Part shown: one piece after another, positions 21,267 to 36,433 of the stretch
Layout: every line of letters starts with the position of its first letter
Numbering within the stretch: the first letter of the stretch is position 1
From: Blepharisma stoltei
Taxonomy: Eukaryota; Ciliophora; Heterotrichea; Heterotrichida; Blepharismidae
Length of the DNA: 64,000 nt
Direction: 5' to 3'
Assembly (NCBI GenBank): GCA_914767885.1
Contig: CAJZBQ010000046.1
Coordinates: forward strand, 372,001-436,000
Translations under genes and position numbers: made by a program
The notes under the pieces: generated by a model
Database searches by the model: none
What the model was told of the DNA's origin: nothing
The model's input: the letters and a program-made list of their open reading frames with translations, nothing else

Positions 21267-24200
21267 CTATATAATCTTGCTATGCAAGAATTTTTGAACG
21301 TAATCATGCCAGTTATTAAATGGAATATGCTCTTCGAAAACTTTAGAAAAAAGCAAATCGAAAGGGATTTGACCTATAAAGTCACGTTTTTCACTATTTA
21401 TCTTAGCTGCTTCACATGTCTACTTATTTATTACCAATATAAAAAACTGTTTTATAGGATCTTGAGTAAAAATTTTGCGATTTTGACGATAATTTTTTTT
21501 CGATTTCTTTTTTGGTGACGGATTATTTGCTTCTGGGGACTTTATTGACTTTAAAATGTCAAGTTCTAATAGTTCTGATTTATGGTCTGAGGATGCGAAG
21601 GTTTGAGAAAATTTTGTTTTATTATCGTAATTTAGAGGGATTTGCTTATCATTTAATGGTTTTTGAGTTTTGCCTGATGAGCTTTCTATTTGCAAGGCAT
21701 CTCGTTTGACTTCATTTGTATGTCATTGGTCTTTTAATAAATACTTATTCTGAATTTCTGCATTATCTTTGGCTGTTGCAGCAGTTTCCATTGATAAATG
21801 GTTTGGATCTATTTTTAGCTCGGATTGGGATTCCATTGTTAAAAACTCTTTTTCTTCAATTTTCGAAGCAGGCATTGCTTCTAATATAACTGTTTTATTT
21901 CTTGTTGACTTTATCAAAATGCTTTCAAATTGATGAATTTTTAAAGAGGTCATAGATTTAGACTCGATTTTTGTCATAGATGTAGCTTCTAAAAAGAGTT
22001 TTTGAGTTTTGATTGGAAGCAAATATATTTGATTCTGGCTATTTATTTCTAATGGTTGGTGCCTAATAGTATGGATATTTTTGGATAACTCTTTATATAT
22101 TTCTATAGTCAAAATTGGGGTCTTTTCAATTGAGAGATTTTGCTTTCTTTTATCAACTAAAGAATAATTTAACACTTCAGTTATTTCTAAAGTCTTGAAT
22201 TTTTCATGCAGATCTTCTACAGGTTCTGCCTTGGATTCTCTAGATTTATTTATTTCTTAAACTTAGATAACAGATGGTGATAGCCTAATTGTAGCATTGT
22301 CACCGAGGATCTCCAAGGAGATCCAAACCACTTTGCAAGGGATGAAAGTGTCTCCTCCTTGTCATCCAGCTTCAGTTTTGAGTGTACATTCTTCGGACTT
22401 CTGCAACCTTGCTTGAGGTTGGGTGTGCACAAAAACCAAAACTGAGTTCTCCAGTCTACTATTAGCAAAAAGGAAAATTTGTAGTCCAGGGCGTAATCAC
22501 TGGTTTTATTTTGGAGAATATGCCCGATTAGTCTAGGCATTGCCCTAAAAACTTGACTTGGCATCCCCTTTCTAACTTCCGAGTCCCTTCCTCCCTTGTT
22601 TAAAATCTAGCCCTGAAATTTGACTAGGTCTAGGCTCCACACAGTATTAGAATTGCTTAAGAGCATAGATGTCCATCTTTGAGCTAGAAAAATCATGCCG
22701 GATATAATTTAAATATGTGTTAGAAGAAATCGGTGCAGTCGACTGTAACGCATGAGACACCATATTTAAACTATTGAGATTTATTTATTTCAAGGTTTTC
22801 ACTTTGTATGAAAATTTTATTTATGCAATTTTCTATTGATAAAAATCCTTGAAGTTTTTACACTACATTATATTAAGATTAATCTTCCTCTCTTTTAACT
22901 TCAATATCGCATCAACTGTTTGGGCTTCCGTCCCTGCTTCTTCTCCTTTTTCCATCGCCACGTCAAACATCGTGCGGCTTCGCCCCATAAATGGTCCATA
23001 TGCTTCTAGCATTCCGATTTCGACAGCTTTCGTTCAGGCTTGATCTAAAAAACAGCTTAGGTCTGTCAGAACCCTAAAGGTCCTAACCTCACTGCCTGGG
23101 GTTTCTGACATCATTCCAGAAAATTATTTCCTAAGACAGGAGCCCTATGCTGCGCTTCGTAGACACCTTGAAGCCCTGTACTAGCCAGGACATTCACTGG
23201 GGAAAGTCAAACCTCATAAACATAAAATGGGAAAAGAGAATTTTTGATCGAGCGACCAGAAAATCCAAGTGACGCCGTTTTATGATTATTCCTTGAAGTT
23301 TTACAACTGGTAGTGATTCAATTATAAGTGGCACTTTATATTTTCTTTCTATGCATATCTTTGATAATTTCTCTATCGAAAGGTGATTATTATTAGCTTT
23401 TACTTCGATTGCATTTTCTTTTTTATAGCTATTTTCAATGTATATTGATTTATTACTACTGATACAAAGCAGAGGCTTGATAGTTCCTGCAATTTTAATC
23501 GCATGCATTGCTTCGGTTGATAATAGTTTAGATATGCTCTTTTCAATAGAAAAAGAAGGTATATTTTCAACTAAAAGCATTTCTTGCTGTTTTCTTTCAA
23601 TAAGGACTGCTTGATGTTTTTCAACTGATAATTTTTTTTTACTTTCTTTCAAATTAACATTTGCTAAAGTTTCAATCTGAAGTTCAATTATTTCCTTTTT
23701 CACAAAAATCCCATCTGCTTGCTTATCCATTCTTAATTTTGAATAGTCTTTATATGGCAGAACCTTCACATTGCTTATTTTCTCTGTTATAAGCTCAACA
23801 AATCTTAATTTCGGCTCTTTCTTCTTTATTTCAATATCAAATATTTTAGTTATCTCATTGCCTTTTCTTTTCATTTTTGCTTCTATTTTAATTGATGGCA
23901 GAACTTCATCACTTAAAATTGCTTTATCTCTGACAGAGTCAACAAAACTTTGAAACTGCCCATATTTCGATGTAGGTGAGCTGAGCACAAAAAATTGTTT
24001 TTCATCAGGAACCTCTTCACTCTCAAAAACCTCTCCAAGATTTTCAGTGTCAATGGTCATTGTCCTTCTCCAGTCCTGCATCTTCTTTTGTCTTAAGCTC
24101 ATAAGAGAATATTGATCATTATTTTTAATATCTTGCTCATGGCTAACTATTGGAGTCTCCATTTCATCTTCAGCGTGATTACTATATCCTGCTTCTGACA

Positions 24201-25035
24201 CAAAAGTCGCCCTCATTTTATCCTTTTCATGCAACTTTTGAAGATTTTCAATCAAAATCTTTTGATGAATAATTTCATTTTTATAAGTCTCAAGCTGCTC
24301 TTGTAATTCTGATTTTTCATTCTGAAGGTTTTCGATTTCTTGATTAGCATCATCTAATTCTTTTCTTATAGATCCATTCTGGAATTTCAATCTTTCTGAA
24401 TTATTTTTTTCAATTTTTAATAAATTTTCTAAATCTTTAATTTGGAATTGAAGGCCTTCTGCATCTTCTATTTGTTTCCTCAATTCTATTTGAAGCGCGT
24501 TTATCTGTTCCTGCTTTAAATCTGGAGGCAGCCTTTTAACTTCTTGACTGGCAGCTCTCGATCTAGTGCCTTGCTCTTTCAAAGAAATTTCTTTTTTAAG
24601 CATTAAAACATCTCTTTTTAGCTGTTTATTTTCATTAACCATATCTTTAAATCCTTGCTCAATATCATTTAAGTCATGGGATAAGCTTTCAATTCTTTTT
24701 TCTTTAATTATAAATTCGTTTAGTTGATCTTGAATTTGGGATTTCATTTCTTCATTTCGGGACTTTAATGCCTCGTTTTTATATGAAACTCTTTGCAGCT
24801 TTTGATTGGTTTTTTCATAAAGTTGATGGATTTTAAATGCCACGCTTACACATTCTTTGGCTTTTTTGTAAGCATCTGAAACTTCGGTCATAAGCTCTTC
24901 AACGATTTCTTCTTGGTTTGAAATAGATGATTTTTGGGATATTGTGGCTCTGCTAAAATATGCGTTAAATTTTTCAAGGTGCCTTATGAGTCCTGGAATT
25001 TCTGCTTCATTTAGTTTAGCTAAAGAGCTTGACAT
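21267..25035 (-). CDS. Long coiled-coil protein with C-terminal hydrophobic-x-(I/V)-E repeats, interrupted by two retroposon-like insertions, about 924 aa
   Basis: ATG 25035 to TAG 21267-21269. Residues 1-270 are coiled coil. From about residue 340 there is a roughly 10-residue repeat with a core such as LSVEK, VLIER, LLVEN, FSIEK, LSIEK, LEINS. Two insertions (22846-23289 and 22257-22791) are removed through target duplications, giving PVVKLQG-FLSIEN and SENLEINKS-RESKAEP. TGA 21723-21725 is Trp, and a 15-nt intron at 21420-21434 adds a final about 50 residues. The repeat continuing in phase across both insertions is good evidence for the joins. A solenoid or filament-like structural role is inference. 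Confidence 0.75.
21420..21434 (-). other. 15-nt intron
   Basis: Minus strand GTAATAAATAAGTAG. It contains an in-frame TAG; removal joins KQFFIL to TCEAAKINS and adds a coding-like C-terminus. Confidence 0.75.
22257..22791. mobile_element. Retroposon-like insertion (535 bp) with 15-bp target duplication
   Basis: AGATTTATTTATTTC occurs at 22242-22256 and again at 22777-22791. Deleting one copy plus the insert keeps the host frame. The insert shares blocks with the element around 56624/60411-60662 (GCAAAAAGGAAAA-TTG, CCAGGGCG, TGCCGGATATA, CATATTTAAA), so both belong to one family. The TSD contains TA. Confidence 0.8.
22846..23289. mobile_element. Retroposon-like insertion (444 bp) carrying a coding-like fragment
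   Basis: TCCTTGAAGTTTTAC (23290-23304) and TCCTTGAAGTTTTTAC (22846-22861) are the target duplications. Deletion joins KLQG to FLSIEN in frame. On the minus strand about 22865-23050 reads as about 60 coding-like codons (with TGA as Trp) ending at a TAG. The other half is structured and non-coding-like. Confidence 0.75.
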
Positions 25036-25164
25036 TTTGGGTGAAAAAATATATATATTTTTTAAATAAAATTCATTTTGATAATAAAATCCAATTTACT
25101 TGTAATATAAAATAAAATTTTGAGTTGAAGAATAATTGAATAAGTCTAACTATAAGAAATTTAC

Positions 25165-25781
25165 ATGCATCTTATTAAATTTTAAAATAATAAAAATTGA
25201 TAAGATCAATAGCATAAAGAGCTTGTGCTATTACTGCGATAAGGATAATAATTAAAGTCAATTATCCCTCTTTCTCAGCGAGCAAGTGAGAGTAGAAAGT
25301 TCACAATATTATCATTTCTTGATAATTTTAATCTTTTTGAAAGTTTATTCTATCCAAGAAGTTCACTAATATTTAAAAAATTCCCAAAATTGTCAAAAGA
25401 AGCATTTGAAGCTTTTGCAAGAAACTTAACTCCCGTAGCTTAGAAGATCTTTTATGCTGCCAAAGAAACTGTTTAAGTTTAAGTTTAACGAATTACTCTA
25501 GTCATCTTGCCCATTAGTCTTCTGTCCAAGCTACATTAACAACTCTGAATAACGGTAGGCGGATCGGCCTAACAATTAAACCGTTATATTTAATAAGTCT
25601 GTTAAGACTTCTCTAGTTTAGTCGGCGCCAGCCACAGCACTAACTTCTTCTCTTCAAGCCGAGACTCTCAAGAAGCTTGACTTTCTCTCACTAAGCTTGG
25701 ATGATAGGACCCAGACCTGCTTAGCAGGAGTTAGTACCTATCCCTAACTGAAATTTTAATATTGTGAAAGAAACTGATTAA
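25165..25781 (+). CDS. Possible small gene interrupted by two IESs
   Basis: A coding-like frame FTILSFLDNFNLFESLFYPR runs from about 25293 to an IES at 25427. It resumes after 25731 as VPIPNWNFNIVKETD (the Trp is TGA) and ends at TAA 25779-25781. A second inferred IES (25173-25292) would join it to ATG 25165 (MHLRKF...). The reconstructed protein is about 63 residues. No family is recognised. The second half of the join is better supported than the start. Confidence 0.35.
25427..25731. mobile_element. IES or retroposon-like insertion (305 bp)
   Basis: The left end TAACTCCCGTAGCTTAG and inverted right end TAACTCCTGCTAAGCAG resemble each other. The interior is GC-richer than its surroundings and contains a short hairpin (AACGGT...ACCGTT). 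Excision joins two coding-like frames (ARNL to VPIPNW). Confidence 0.55.
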
Positions 25782-25938
25782 GAGAATAAATAAATTTAAT
25801 GATAATATATAGATAGATTATAAATAATCATGTGGATTTAAATTATGAAAACTTAAAATATATTGAAACGATGAGACTGAAAGTTTTAAATGAAAATGCA
25901 GATATCTTTTAAATCTTTGTAAAGTATTATCTTCTTCA

Positions 25939-26124
25939 TTAACTATTTTTATTTTTCTGAAACCGGGAGAGTTGGATCTCGAACTGTAGCTCTTTTAGTA
26001 TTTGTATATTTAAAACATAATTTATCATCTTAATGGATAGAAAAAATGGTTTTATTTTTGCAATGCTTTGCTTGAATTTATCTACTAATTCCAAATCTTT
26101 TGCAATCTGAGTGAAGTTAACCAA
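25939..26124 (-). CDS. Hypothetical small protein, 61 aa
   Basis: ATG 26124 to TAA 25939. Composition is coding-like (MVNFTQIAKDLELVDKFKQS at the start, Lys/Asn-rich end). No family is recognised and it may be part of a longer, IES-split gene. Confidence 0.35.
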   Translation of the reverse strand: MVNFTQIAKDLELVDKFKQSIAKIKPFFLSIKMINYVLNIQILKELQFEIQLSRFQKNKNS

Positions 26125-26818
26125 TGAATGCTGTTGTTAAAAGAGTACAATTTGATACTTCCTTGTTGAATTTTGTCCTCACTTTGGTTTGCTCATTAGT
26201 ATTATCATGAAGGCTCATCCTTGCATTGCTGTTACATGGATTTCTACATTATTTTCTCAAAAATGGCCCTTTACATTGCTTTATTGGCTCCATGCCAAAT
26301 GACCGCGAAAATTTGATAGTGCGACATCTCATAGGGGAAACTTTTTTCGAATCATTTTTGTTAGTGAGACATTTGACCGTAAAAACCGTCAAATTTTGGT
26401 ACACTATTTAAAAATTTTTCGAACAAAAGTACTTCGGTGAAATGGACACTATTAAAAAGGCAAAGTCATTTGACCCGCACCCTGCTTTATCAGAGTAGTG
26501 AATATGAAAGAAAATTACTTTAAAATATACAATATAAAGGCTATCTGGAATTTTAATTCAAGATAAAGAGTAAATAATGTTGAAATTCATTTTAAAATGA
26601 ACATATTACTTTAGATTATATCATTAGCTTTTGAGTAAATAATACTAAATAATTACTAGAAGTATATTTGAACGACAGACTAATTTGCTCAACTATAAGC
26701 GTGAGGCTAAATTTTTATACCTTGATATGCAAAGTACATATAGGCTCCAGATGCTTAATTTAAAACGTATCATGCAAATAAATTAAGTAGCAAGCTTATA
26801 ATAATTTTTTTATTTTTA
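26125..26818. other. Gene-poor stretch with a degenerate repeat
   Basis: About 690 bp. Between 26285 and 26480 related blocks recur (CAAATGACCGCGAAAATTTG, ATTTGACCGTAAAAACCG, TCATTTGACC), suggesting remains of a repeat unit. No coding frame is supported. Confidence 0.35.
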
Positions 26819-28118
26819 TTAGGCCCTTCTTGATCTGATTAAAAACTTAGAGTCAGTCTTTTTAGCAGAGTACTGCTTAAACGCATCTTTAACTCCATCT
26901 AGGCCTACTTCAGTATGATAATCAGTCTTCAGCACATCCCCAATTAAATCTTGAATCTCATATCCAACTTCGACCTTTCTTTCAGGTGATAGCACCTTTA
27001 ACCAATTTACAAGCCAAAGCCCTTTAACAGTTTTATCACCCCCAATTAAGGACATAGGACTGGCCTGAGCAGGCTGTCCTGAAAGTCCTCCGTAAACATA
27101 GACAACTCCTTCTTCTGCCAATAAGTCAAGCATATCTTGCGTAGCACTTCCAGCGATTGCATCAAACCCAATTTTAGTTCCAAGTTGGCTGGTTACAGCT
27201 TTTGCAGCATCTTTCCATCCATCATCTGAAGTATTGAATATATGCTCAGCCCCTATTGAAGCTAAAATATCCACTTGCTCTTGTCTCCTTACCAAATTAA
27301 CGGCCGTGATATTTAGCAGCTTACACCATCTGATGAGCATTTTTCCCAAAGCTGAAGCTGCGGCATCAATGACTACTGACGTGTGATTTCCTTCTTTAAC
27401 TCTATCCTCAATAGTAAACATTTTTCAACTTATATTTTCATCGAATTTATATTTTTGAGCTTTTAAATTTATTATCAAATATAAAATAATCCATACTTGT
27501 AAAAATTTAAATAAATCTAGAAGAGAAATCTATATTTATAGCAGATGCTATTTTTAAAGCTGAAAAATATTCTGATGCAATAAACAAATATAATTATTTG
27601 ATCAGACTTCAAGATAGATTGCAAAAATTAAAGTGAGCTTTTATTTTATTAAAATATGTATAAAATTTTTAAAGATTTCTCTTTTAGCTAGAGGGAGTAA
27701 GCTTATCAACCATATAGGCAACAGTCATAGGGTTTACAATCAAGCTTGCTCCTTGCTCGAAAGTGACAGTGTCTTTCAAAGGAAAAACAGAAAACGCAGA
27801 AGCAATAGAATATTCAGCATAAGTCCCATAAGAATCTGCGATAAATGAAACTCTTTTTCCGACAAGAGATTGAGCATATGCATGACTGCCACTTTTTACT
27901 ACAGTGCCACTGCCTTCGTTTCCTAGGGTGAAAGGAATATTTTTCCTTTGATAACCTCCTAAAGCTTGAGCAAGATCGCTAACATTGATTGGGGCGCATT
28001 CAACTCTAATTAAGACTTGAGTGTCCTGAAGTTCAGGGATTGGTACTTGATCGACCACTATTGAGTCAAAATCACCGTATGCGTGAATTCTTACGCTTGC
28101 TGCTGATTGGACTTCCAT
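26819..28118 (-). CDS. Zinc-type alcohol dehydrogenase / quinone oxidoreductase family protein, 344 aa
   Basis: ATG 28118. The N-terminal GroES-like domain (VLIRVECAPINVSDLAQALG, FTLGNEGSGTVVKSG) is separated by an IES (27435-27699) from the Rossmann domain (TSVVIDAAASALGKMLIRW). The IES join gives DKLISWKMFTIEDR, with TGA as Trp. The stop is at 26819. Structural zinc Cys residues are not evident, so it fits the zinc-less quinone-oxidoreductase/MECR-like branch using NADPH. The substrate is unknown. Confidence 0.82.
27435..27699. mobile_element. IES (265 bp) containing a coding-like fragment on the plus strand
   Basis: The right end ...CTAGAGGGAG-TAAG resembles a decayed family terminus; the left end is AT-rich. 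TA pointers at 27433-27434 and 27698-27699 have matching codon phase. On the plus strand about 27517-27650 an open frame resembles a helical TPR-like unit (IFKAEKYSDAINKYNYLI). Confidence 0.65.
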
Positions 28119-28265
28119 ATTATTTTCGCCAACGAATTTACAAATAAAATCGTAATCATACTGAAATGGAGATTTATTGCTTTATAAGAGAAGCGAAGAA
28201 TTTAATTTAAAGTTAATGGCGATAAGAGCCCTAAAATGATTAATCTTTTCTTGCTTCTGCCCTCT
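28119..28265. other. 5' flank of the dehydrogenase gene
   Basis: Short AT-rich stretch upstream of ATG 28118. Nothing recognised. Confidence 0.3.
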
Positions 28266-28624
28266 ATAATCGAGAGAGTAAAAATATCATCCTTTTGGAT
28301 TTCAGCCAATAATCATTAACCAAGTGATCAATTCCCTTGAGCAGAGTCATCTCCTGGAGTGCACTCGAGGCACTCTAGACAGGGAAAGACCATATGAATG
28401 CAAAACCTGCATAACTGTAGAATTAATAGAATGGATTTTAGGGATAGTAAACTTCTCAATTCGGCAGGGCTTGCTCAAACCCGAAGCTATCTGATATTTC
28501 CTAAAAAAATCTTTTGGATCCTCAGGATAACTCCATCATTTTATTTGTAATACCGAATAAGGAAGCAGATGGCTCTTAAACTTTCCCGAGCTGATGCCAT
28601 ATAATCAGAGCGATAAAAATCATC
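28266..28624. mobile_element. Retroposon-like insertion between genes
   Basis: A GC-richer segment (about 28293-28600) lies between imperfect copies of ATAATC-GAGNGA-TAAAAAT-ATC at 28266-28291 and 28601-28624, like the target duplications of the intragenic insertions. No coding frame. Confidence 0.45.
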
Positions 28625-29087
28625 AATGAATAAGACAGAGAAATTAAAAGTAAACTATTTTTAAGGCCCCAACGATAATAATTTTCTCGTCAAAAAAATT
28701 GATATAATTTGGCTGATATTCTTACACTATATCAATGCTCCGAAATCGGCTTGACAAAAGCATTTTCAAAAAATTAGATTAGTTATATAGAGATATAGAT
28801 ATAAATATAGCATTAATTTCGCAGCTAAGAAGCACTCTAACATAAAGAGGTAAACTAACTGAAGAATATACTTAATTAATTTCAAAAGCCTTTATTGTAG
28901 CTAAGTATTGAGTAATTTGATACCTTGAAAATTTTTATAAAGAATCCCAGGAGTCAAATATGAAATTACAAATTTTCTTCTAAAATATAAATCGCTCAAA
29001 GGTCGTCTGGATTGAAATATAAATATTTCAAGAAATTCTATCTTTCATTATAAACTTTGCATATTTTGAAATATTAATTATGATAAT
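28625..29087. other. Intergenic spacer
   Basis: About 460 bp of AT-rich DNA upstream of the plus-strand gene. No feature recognised. Confidence 0.35.
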
Positions 29088-30371
29088 ATGGAGGATTTAA
29101 TAGAGCTTGGTCCTAATGATAATATTGTACTTGATGACCCTAACGATGAAAAATGCACAATCACAGTCGAATATGAAGGCAAGCAAACTATAGTGTCCTG
29201 GTACAATGGTCTTGGCTCTGATGATGTAAAAGAGGCTATCGTTTGTGCTTGTGATTGCATAATTGATTCAGGATTCTCACTTGTAAACTCAGACGGGTTT
29301 TTAGTGAATTTTTCCCAAGTAAAGTCAGGTGAGAAATACATCATTAAGCCAGGAGAAGAAATAAAAGGCTATGAAAAAGCTTTGGGGGACAGATGAAGAA
29401 GGATTAATTTAGACATCGAGCCTCTACAGCACGCAGAAAGCATGCGAGCTATAGAAATCATGCAAAATGGTGCAAATCTGTTAAAACACACTCGAAGGTC
29501 AATGCCACACATAAGAATGTTTCAGTTGACGCCTGATTTGAAGTACCTCATATGATACACTTCAGCAAAATCTCAAACAAAATCTTCAGTTCCTTTTCAG
29601 CATGTCACACAAATTTCAATAGGACAAACTACACCTAACTTTGGCAGGTACCCACTTCCTGTACTAAGCCACTTGTCGTTTTCTTTGTTTTATGATGGAA
29701 AAACACTTGATTTGACCTGTAGAGATGAACGAGAATTCGACTTCTGGGTCGCTGGGTGCAAAGCTCTCTATTTTCATTACCAAAGCATGCTGGTCTCCAA
29801 ACAAATTTTATTAGGCCATTCTAGGCGATTTAATGAATTTTTACAAGCAAATAAGCTTGGCTTAGCGACCTCTTCTTTATATCAAGAGCCAGAAACCAAA
29901 AAACTTGAAGAGTGCATTATCCGCAAAAGACTCACTCGTGAAGAAGCTTCTAATAAACTGTTAAAAAACAGAGAAAAAATATCAAATTTAGAAGACACTA
30001 TTAGAGATTTGCCTGAAATAGAGTCTCCTATGATGAATAAAATGCCAAGCAGAAGCGCATTTTCTAGTGATTATGTAGAAGTGCTGTTAGATGATGAAGG
30101 GATGGATGAGGTGTATAACACCCAAGAAAATAGAATGCATGAGCTATTGAAATCTTGCAAAGATAGAGTGGAAGCGCTTGAAAAGGAATTTTCCAATATG
30201 TATGGAGTTCCAGCCTGGGAGGAAAATAAGGAATTTGATAGCAATTTGTGAAAATTAGAAGTTGATGTTGAAAATCTAAATGATATAGTAAAAAGAATGG
30301 AAGATCTTGCAAAGCCAAAACTTACTGATAGGGTTAAATCATGGTTTAAATCAAAAGTCTCATTTTTTTAA
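29088..30371 (+). CDS. PH-like domain protein with C-terminal coiled coil, 427 aa
   Basis: ATG 29088 to TAA 30369-30371. The frame reads through TGA at 29394-29396, in LKYLIWYTSAKS, and at 30249-30251 as Trp. Residues about 105-225 (MPHIRMFQLTPDLKYLIWY... VTQISIGQTTPNF... FSLFYDGKTLDLTCRDEREF) match the PH-like fold found in phospholipase C and RCC1-linked plant proteins. The N-terminal 100 residues (ENEKCTITVEYEG-like beta pattern) may be a second small domain. The C-terminal part is helical and charged. Lipid binding is likely but unproven; no catalytic domain is present. Confidence 0.75.
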
Positions 30372-30592
30372 TTAAGGTAAAGAAATTAGCTGATATCACA
30401 AAATTATGTATATAAGCATTGGCAATTTTATTATTATATTTATATTTAACTTATAAAATATTCTGATTTTTGAATTAAATGAGGAGTCGGGAATATGAAT
30501 TTATTAGAATTAATAGGGCTTTAATGAACAAATAAAATCTCATTTTTAATCAGAAAAAAATTCATTTGAGATTTAGCCTTATTTATTGGCTT

Positions 30593-30862
30593 TTAAGACG
30601 ATGATGGTGATTTTGGAGGTTTTGCACCAAAGTTATGAAAATCAGGTCTTGGGGATGGTGTTACTCTTGGAACTACTTGAGGAATGTCATTATTTTTTTT
30701 GAAATTTGGCGTACCTTCTTCTGACATGGGTACTCCTGATGCTGTCTGTGGTGAGCTTTCTTCATCTGGAAATACTTTTTTACCAAAAATCTTGTGTGAG
30801 AAAAAATAATCATAAGCAACAAGTGAAGTTAGCCCAGTAAATGCAATTATTGTGCTTGTCAT
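30593..30862 (-). CDS. Small single-pass membrane protein, 89 aa
   Basis: ATG 30862 to TAA 30593. Residues 1-22 (STIIAFTGLTSLVAYDYFF) form a hydrophobic N-terminal span or signal anchor. The remainder is Pro/Ser-rich and disordered (RVTPSPRPDF, PPKSPSSS). No family is recognised. Composition suggests a short ER or mitochondrial membrane protein, but that is inference. Confidence 0.55.
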   Translation of the reverse strand: MTSTIIAFTGLTSLVAYDYFFSHKIFGKKVFPDEESSPQTASGVPMSEEGTPNFKKNNDIPQVVPRVTPSPRPDFHNFGAKPPKSPSSS

Positions 30863-30899
30863 TTATATTTATTTTCGGTATCTTAATTCACATATTTGC

Positions 30900-31186
30900 T
30901 TACATCCCCTTCTGTGAGCAAGTAAAACCATTGGACAAATCCCTATTTTTTGGAGAAGCCTTCCAGGAGCGAATAAAATTATTTTATATAAAAAATATTT
31001 TGATATATATGTGGCAATTATTATAATGAAATTTCTTAATTTTAAACAGCTTGCATTTAAAACACAAATTTTACAAATCAAATTATTATTGATATCCAAT
31101 TTTTATGAATTGGGAGTTTTAAATTTAAATAAAAAAATTAAGCCCCAAGTAAGCGACAAAATTGTTTTGTTCGCGTTGGTAAGGAG
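30900..31186. mobile_element. Degenerate BogoMITE-type element between genes (287 bp)
   Basis: TTA on both sides. The left end ATCCCCTTCTGTGAGCAAG and the right end TTCGCGTTGGTAAGGAG are decayed termini; the core (TTATAATGAAATTTC, AATTTTTATGAATTGG) matches the family. Confidence 0.7.
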
Positions 31187-31189
31187 TTA

Positions 31190-31587
31190 GAGAAAAAACA
31201 CTACAGTATCTTAAATAGTTCATGAACCATATAATAGACATATTTTATATAGAATTACGTTTTATCTAACTATTGCCTGACTATCACATAAATATGAACA
31301 AAATTAAAGCTTTTTCTAAAAACTTTTGTTTATTTTAATAGAAAAAAAATTCCTATCATTCTTTATTTACCAAAAATAAAGGTTAGATAAATAAATTTTT
31401 AAATTGGTGTGCTAGCCAAATTAAAAGTGAAAGAAAGGAGTGCTCTCTATTTAGGTGGAAATTAAGTCTTAAATGCATAAGATTCTCTTTAATAAACTAT
31501 TATTTTTTTATCAAATCCCTTTGATTATATTCAATAATTTCAAATTTCTTAATTTCTCATGGTTTCAGAATTACATTTCATTAATAA
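31190..31587. other. Upstream region of the deubiquitinase gene
   Basis: About 400 bp of AT-rich DNA. It presumably contains the promoter; no motif recognised. Confidence 0.35.
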
Positions 31588-35904
<4,317 letters not shown>

Positions 35905-35941
35905 TTATTAAGGATATTTTCAATCAGATCACAATAATAAT

Positions 35942-36385
35942 ATGGAATTTCTATTGATTTTTCTAGGTATACTGTCAATAGCTTTTTTTTACTTGTACAA
36001 AAACAAAAAAATCATTCTTTCTGCCAAAGGTAAAGACATCAAAGTCATTTTAGTCGTGAGAAATGACTTAAACATGGGAAAAGGAAAAATCGCTGCACAA
36101 TGCTGCCATGCCTGTTTAGGACTTTATAAACGGCAGATTATCAGAGATAAATCAAGCATAGATTTATGAGAAAAAGAATACGGGAAAAAAATCGTTGTTA
36201 GGTGCAATGATGAAAAAGAAATGTTTCAAATAGCAGAAGCAGCTGAAAGAAAAGGACTAGGGACATATATTGTGTGTGATGCGGGCTTTACACAAGTTGC
36301 CCCAAATTCTAATACAGTTTTGGCAATTGGTCCAGCATCAAGTGAGCAGTTTAAAGATATAACTGGACATTTAAAATTACTTTAA
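35942..36385 (+). CDS. PTRH2: Peptidyl-tRNA hydrolase 2, 147 aa
   Basis: ATG 35942 to TAA 36383-36385; TGA 36167-36169 is Trp. The N-terminal hydrophobic stretch ([16 protein letters not shown]) is a membrane anchor as in mitochondrial outer-membrane PTRH2. The core [20 protein letters not shown] carries the catalytic region, and [20 protein letters not shown] and the C-terminal GHLKLL are typical. It hydrolyses peptidyl-tRNAs released by stalled translation. Only 37 bp separate it from the upstream gene. No IES. Confidence 0.93.
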
Positions 36386-36433
36386 TATACATTTAGTTTT
36401 TCAATATGAATTAAAAAATAAATGGAGATTCGT

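Noticed and set aside
23041-23200. Structured RNA gene (tRNA or 5S-like) in the retroposon insert
   Set aside because: There is a faint A-box-like TGGCTAGTACAGG on the minus strand, but no convincing B box or cloverleaf. It is better described as part of a repeat.
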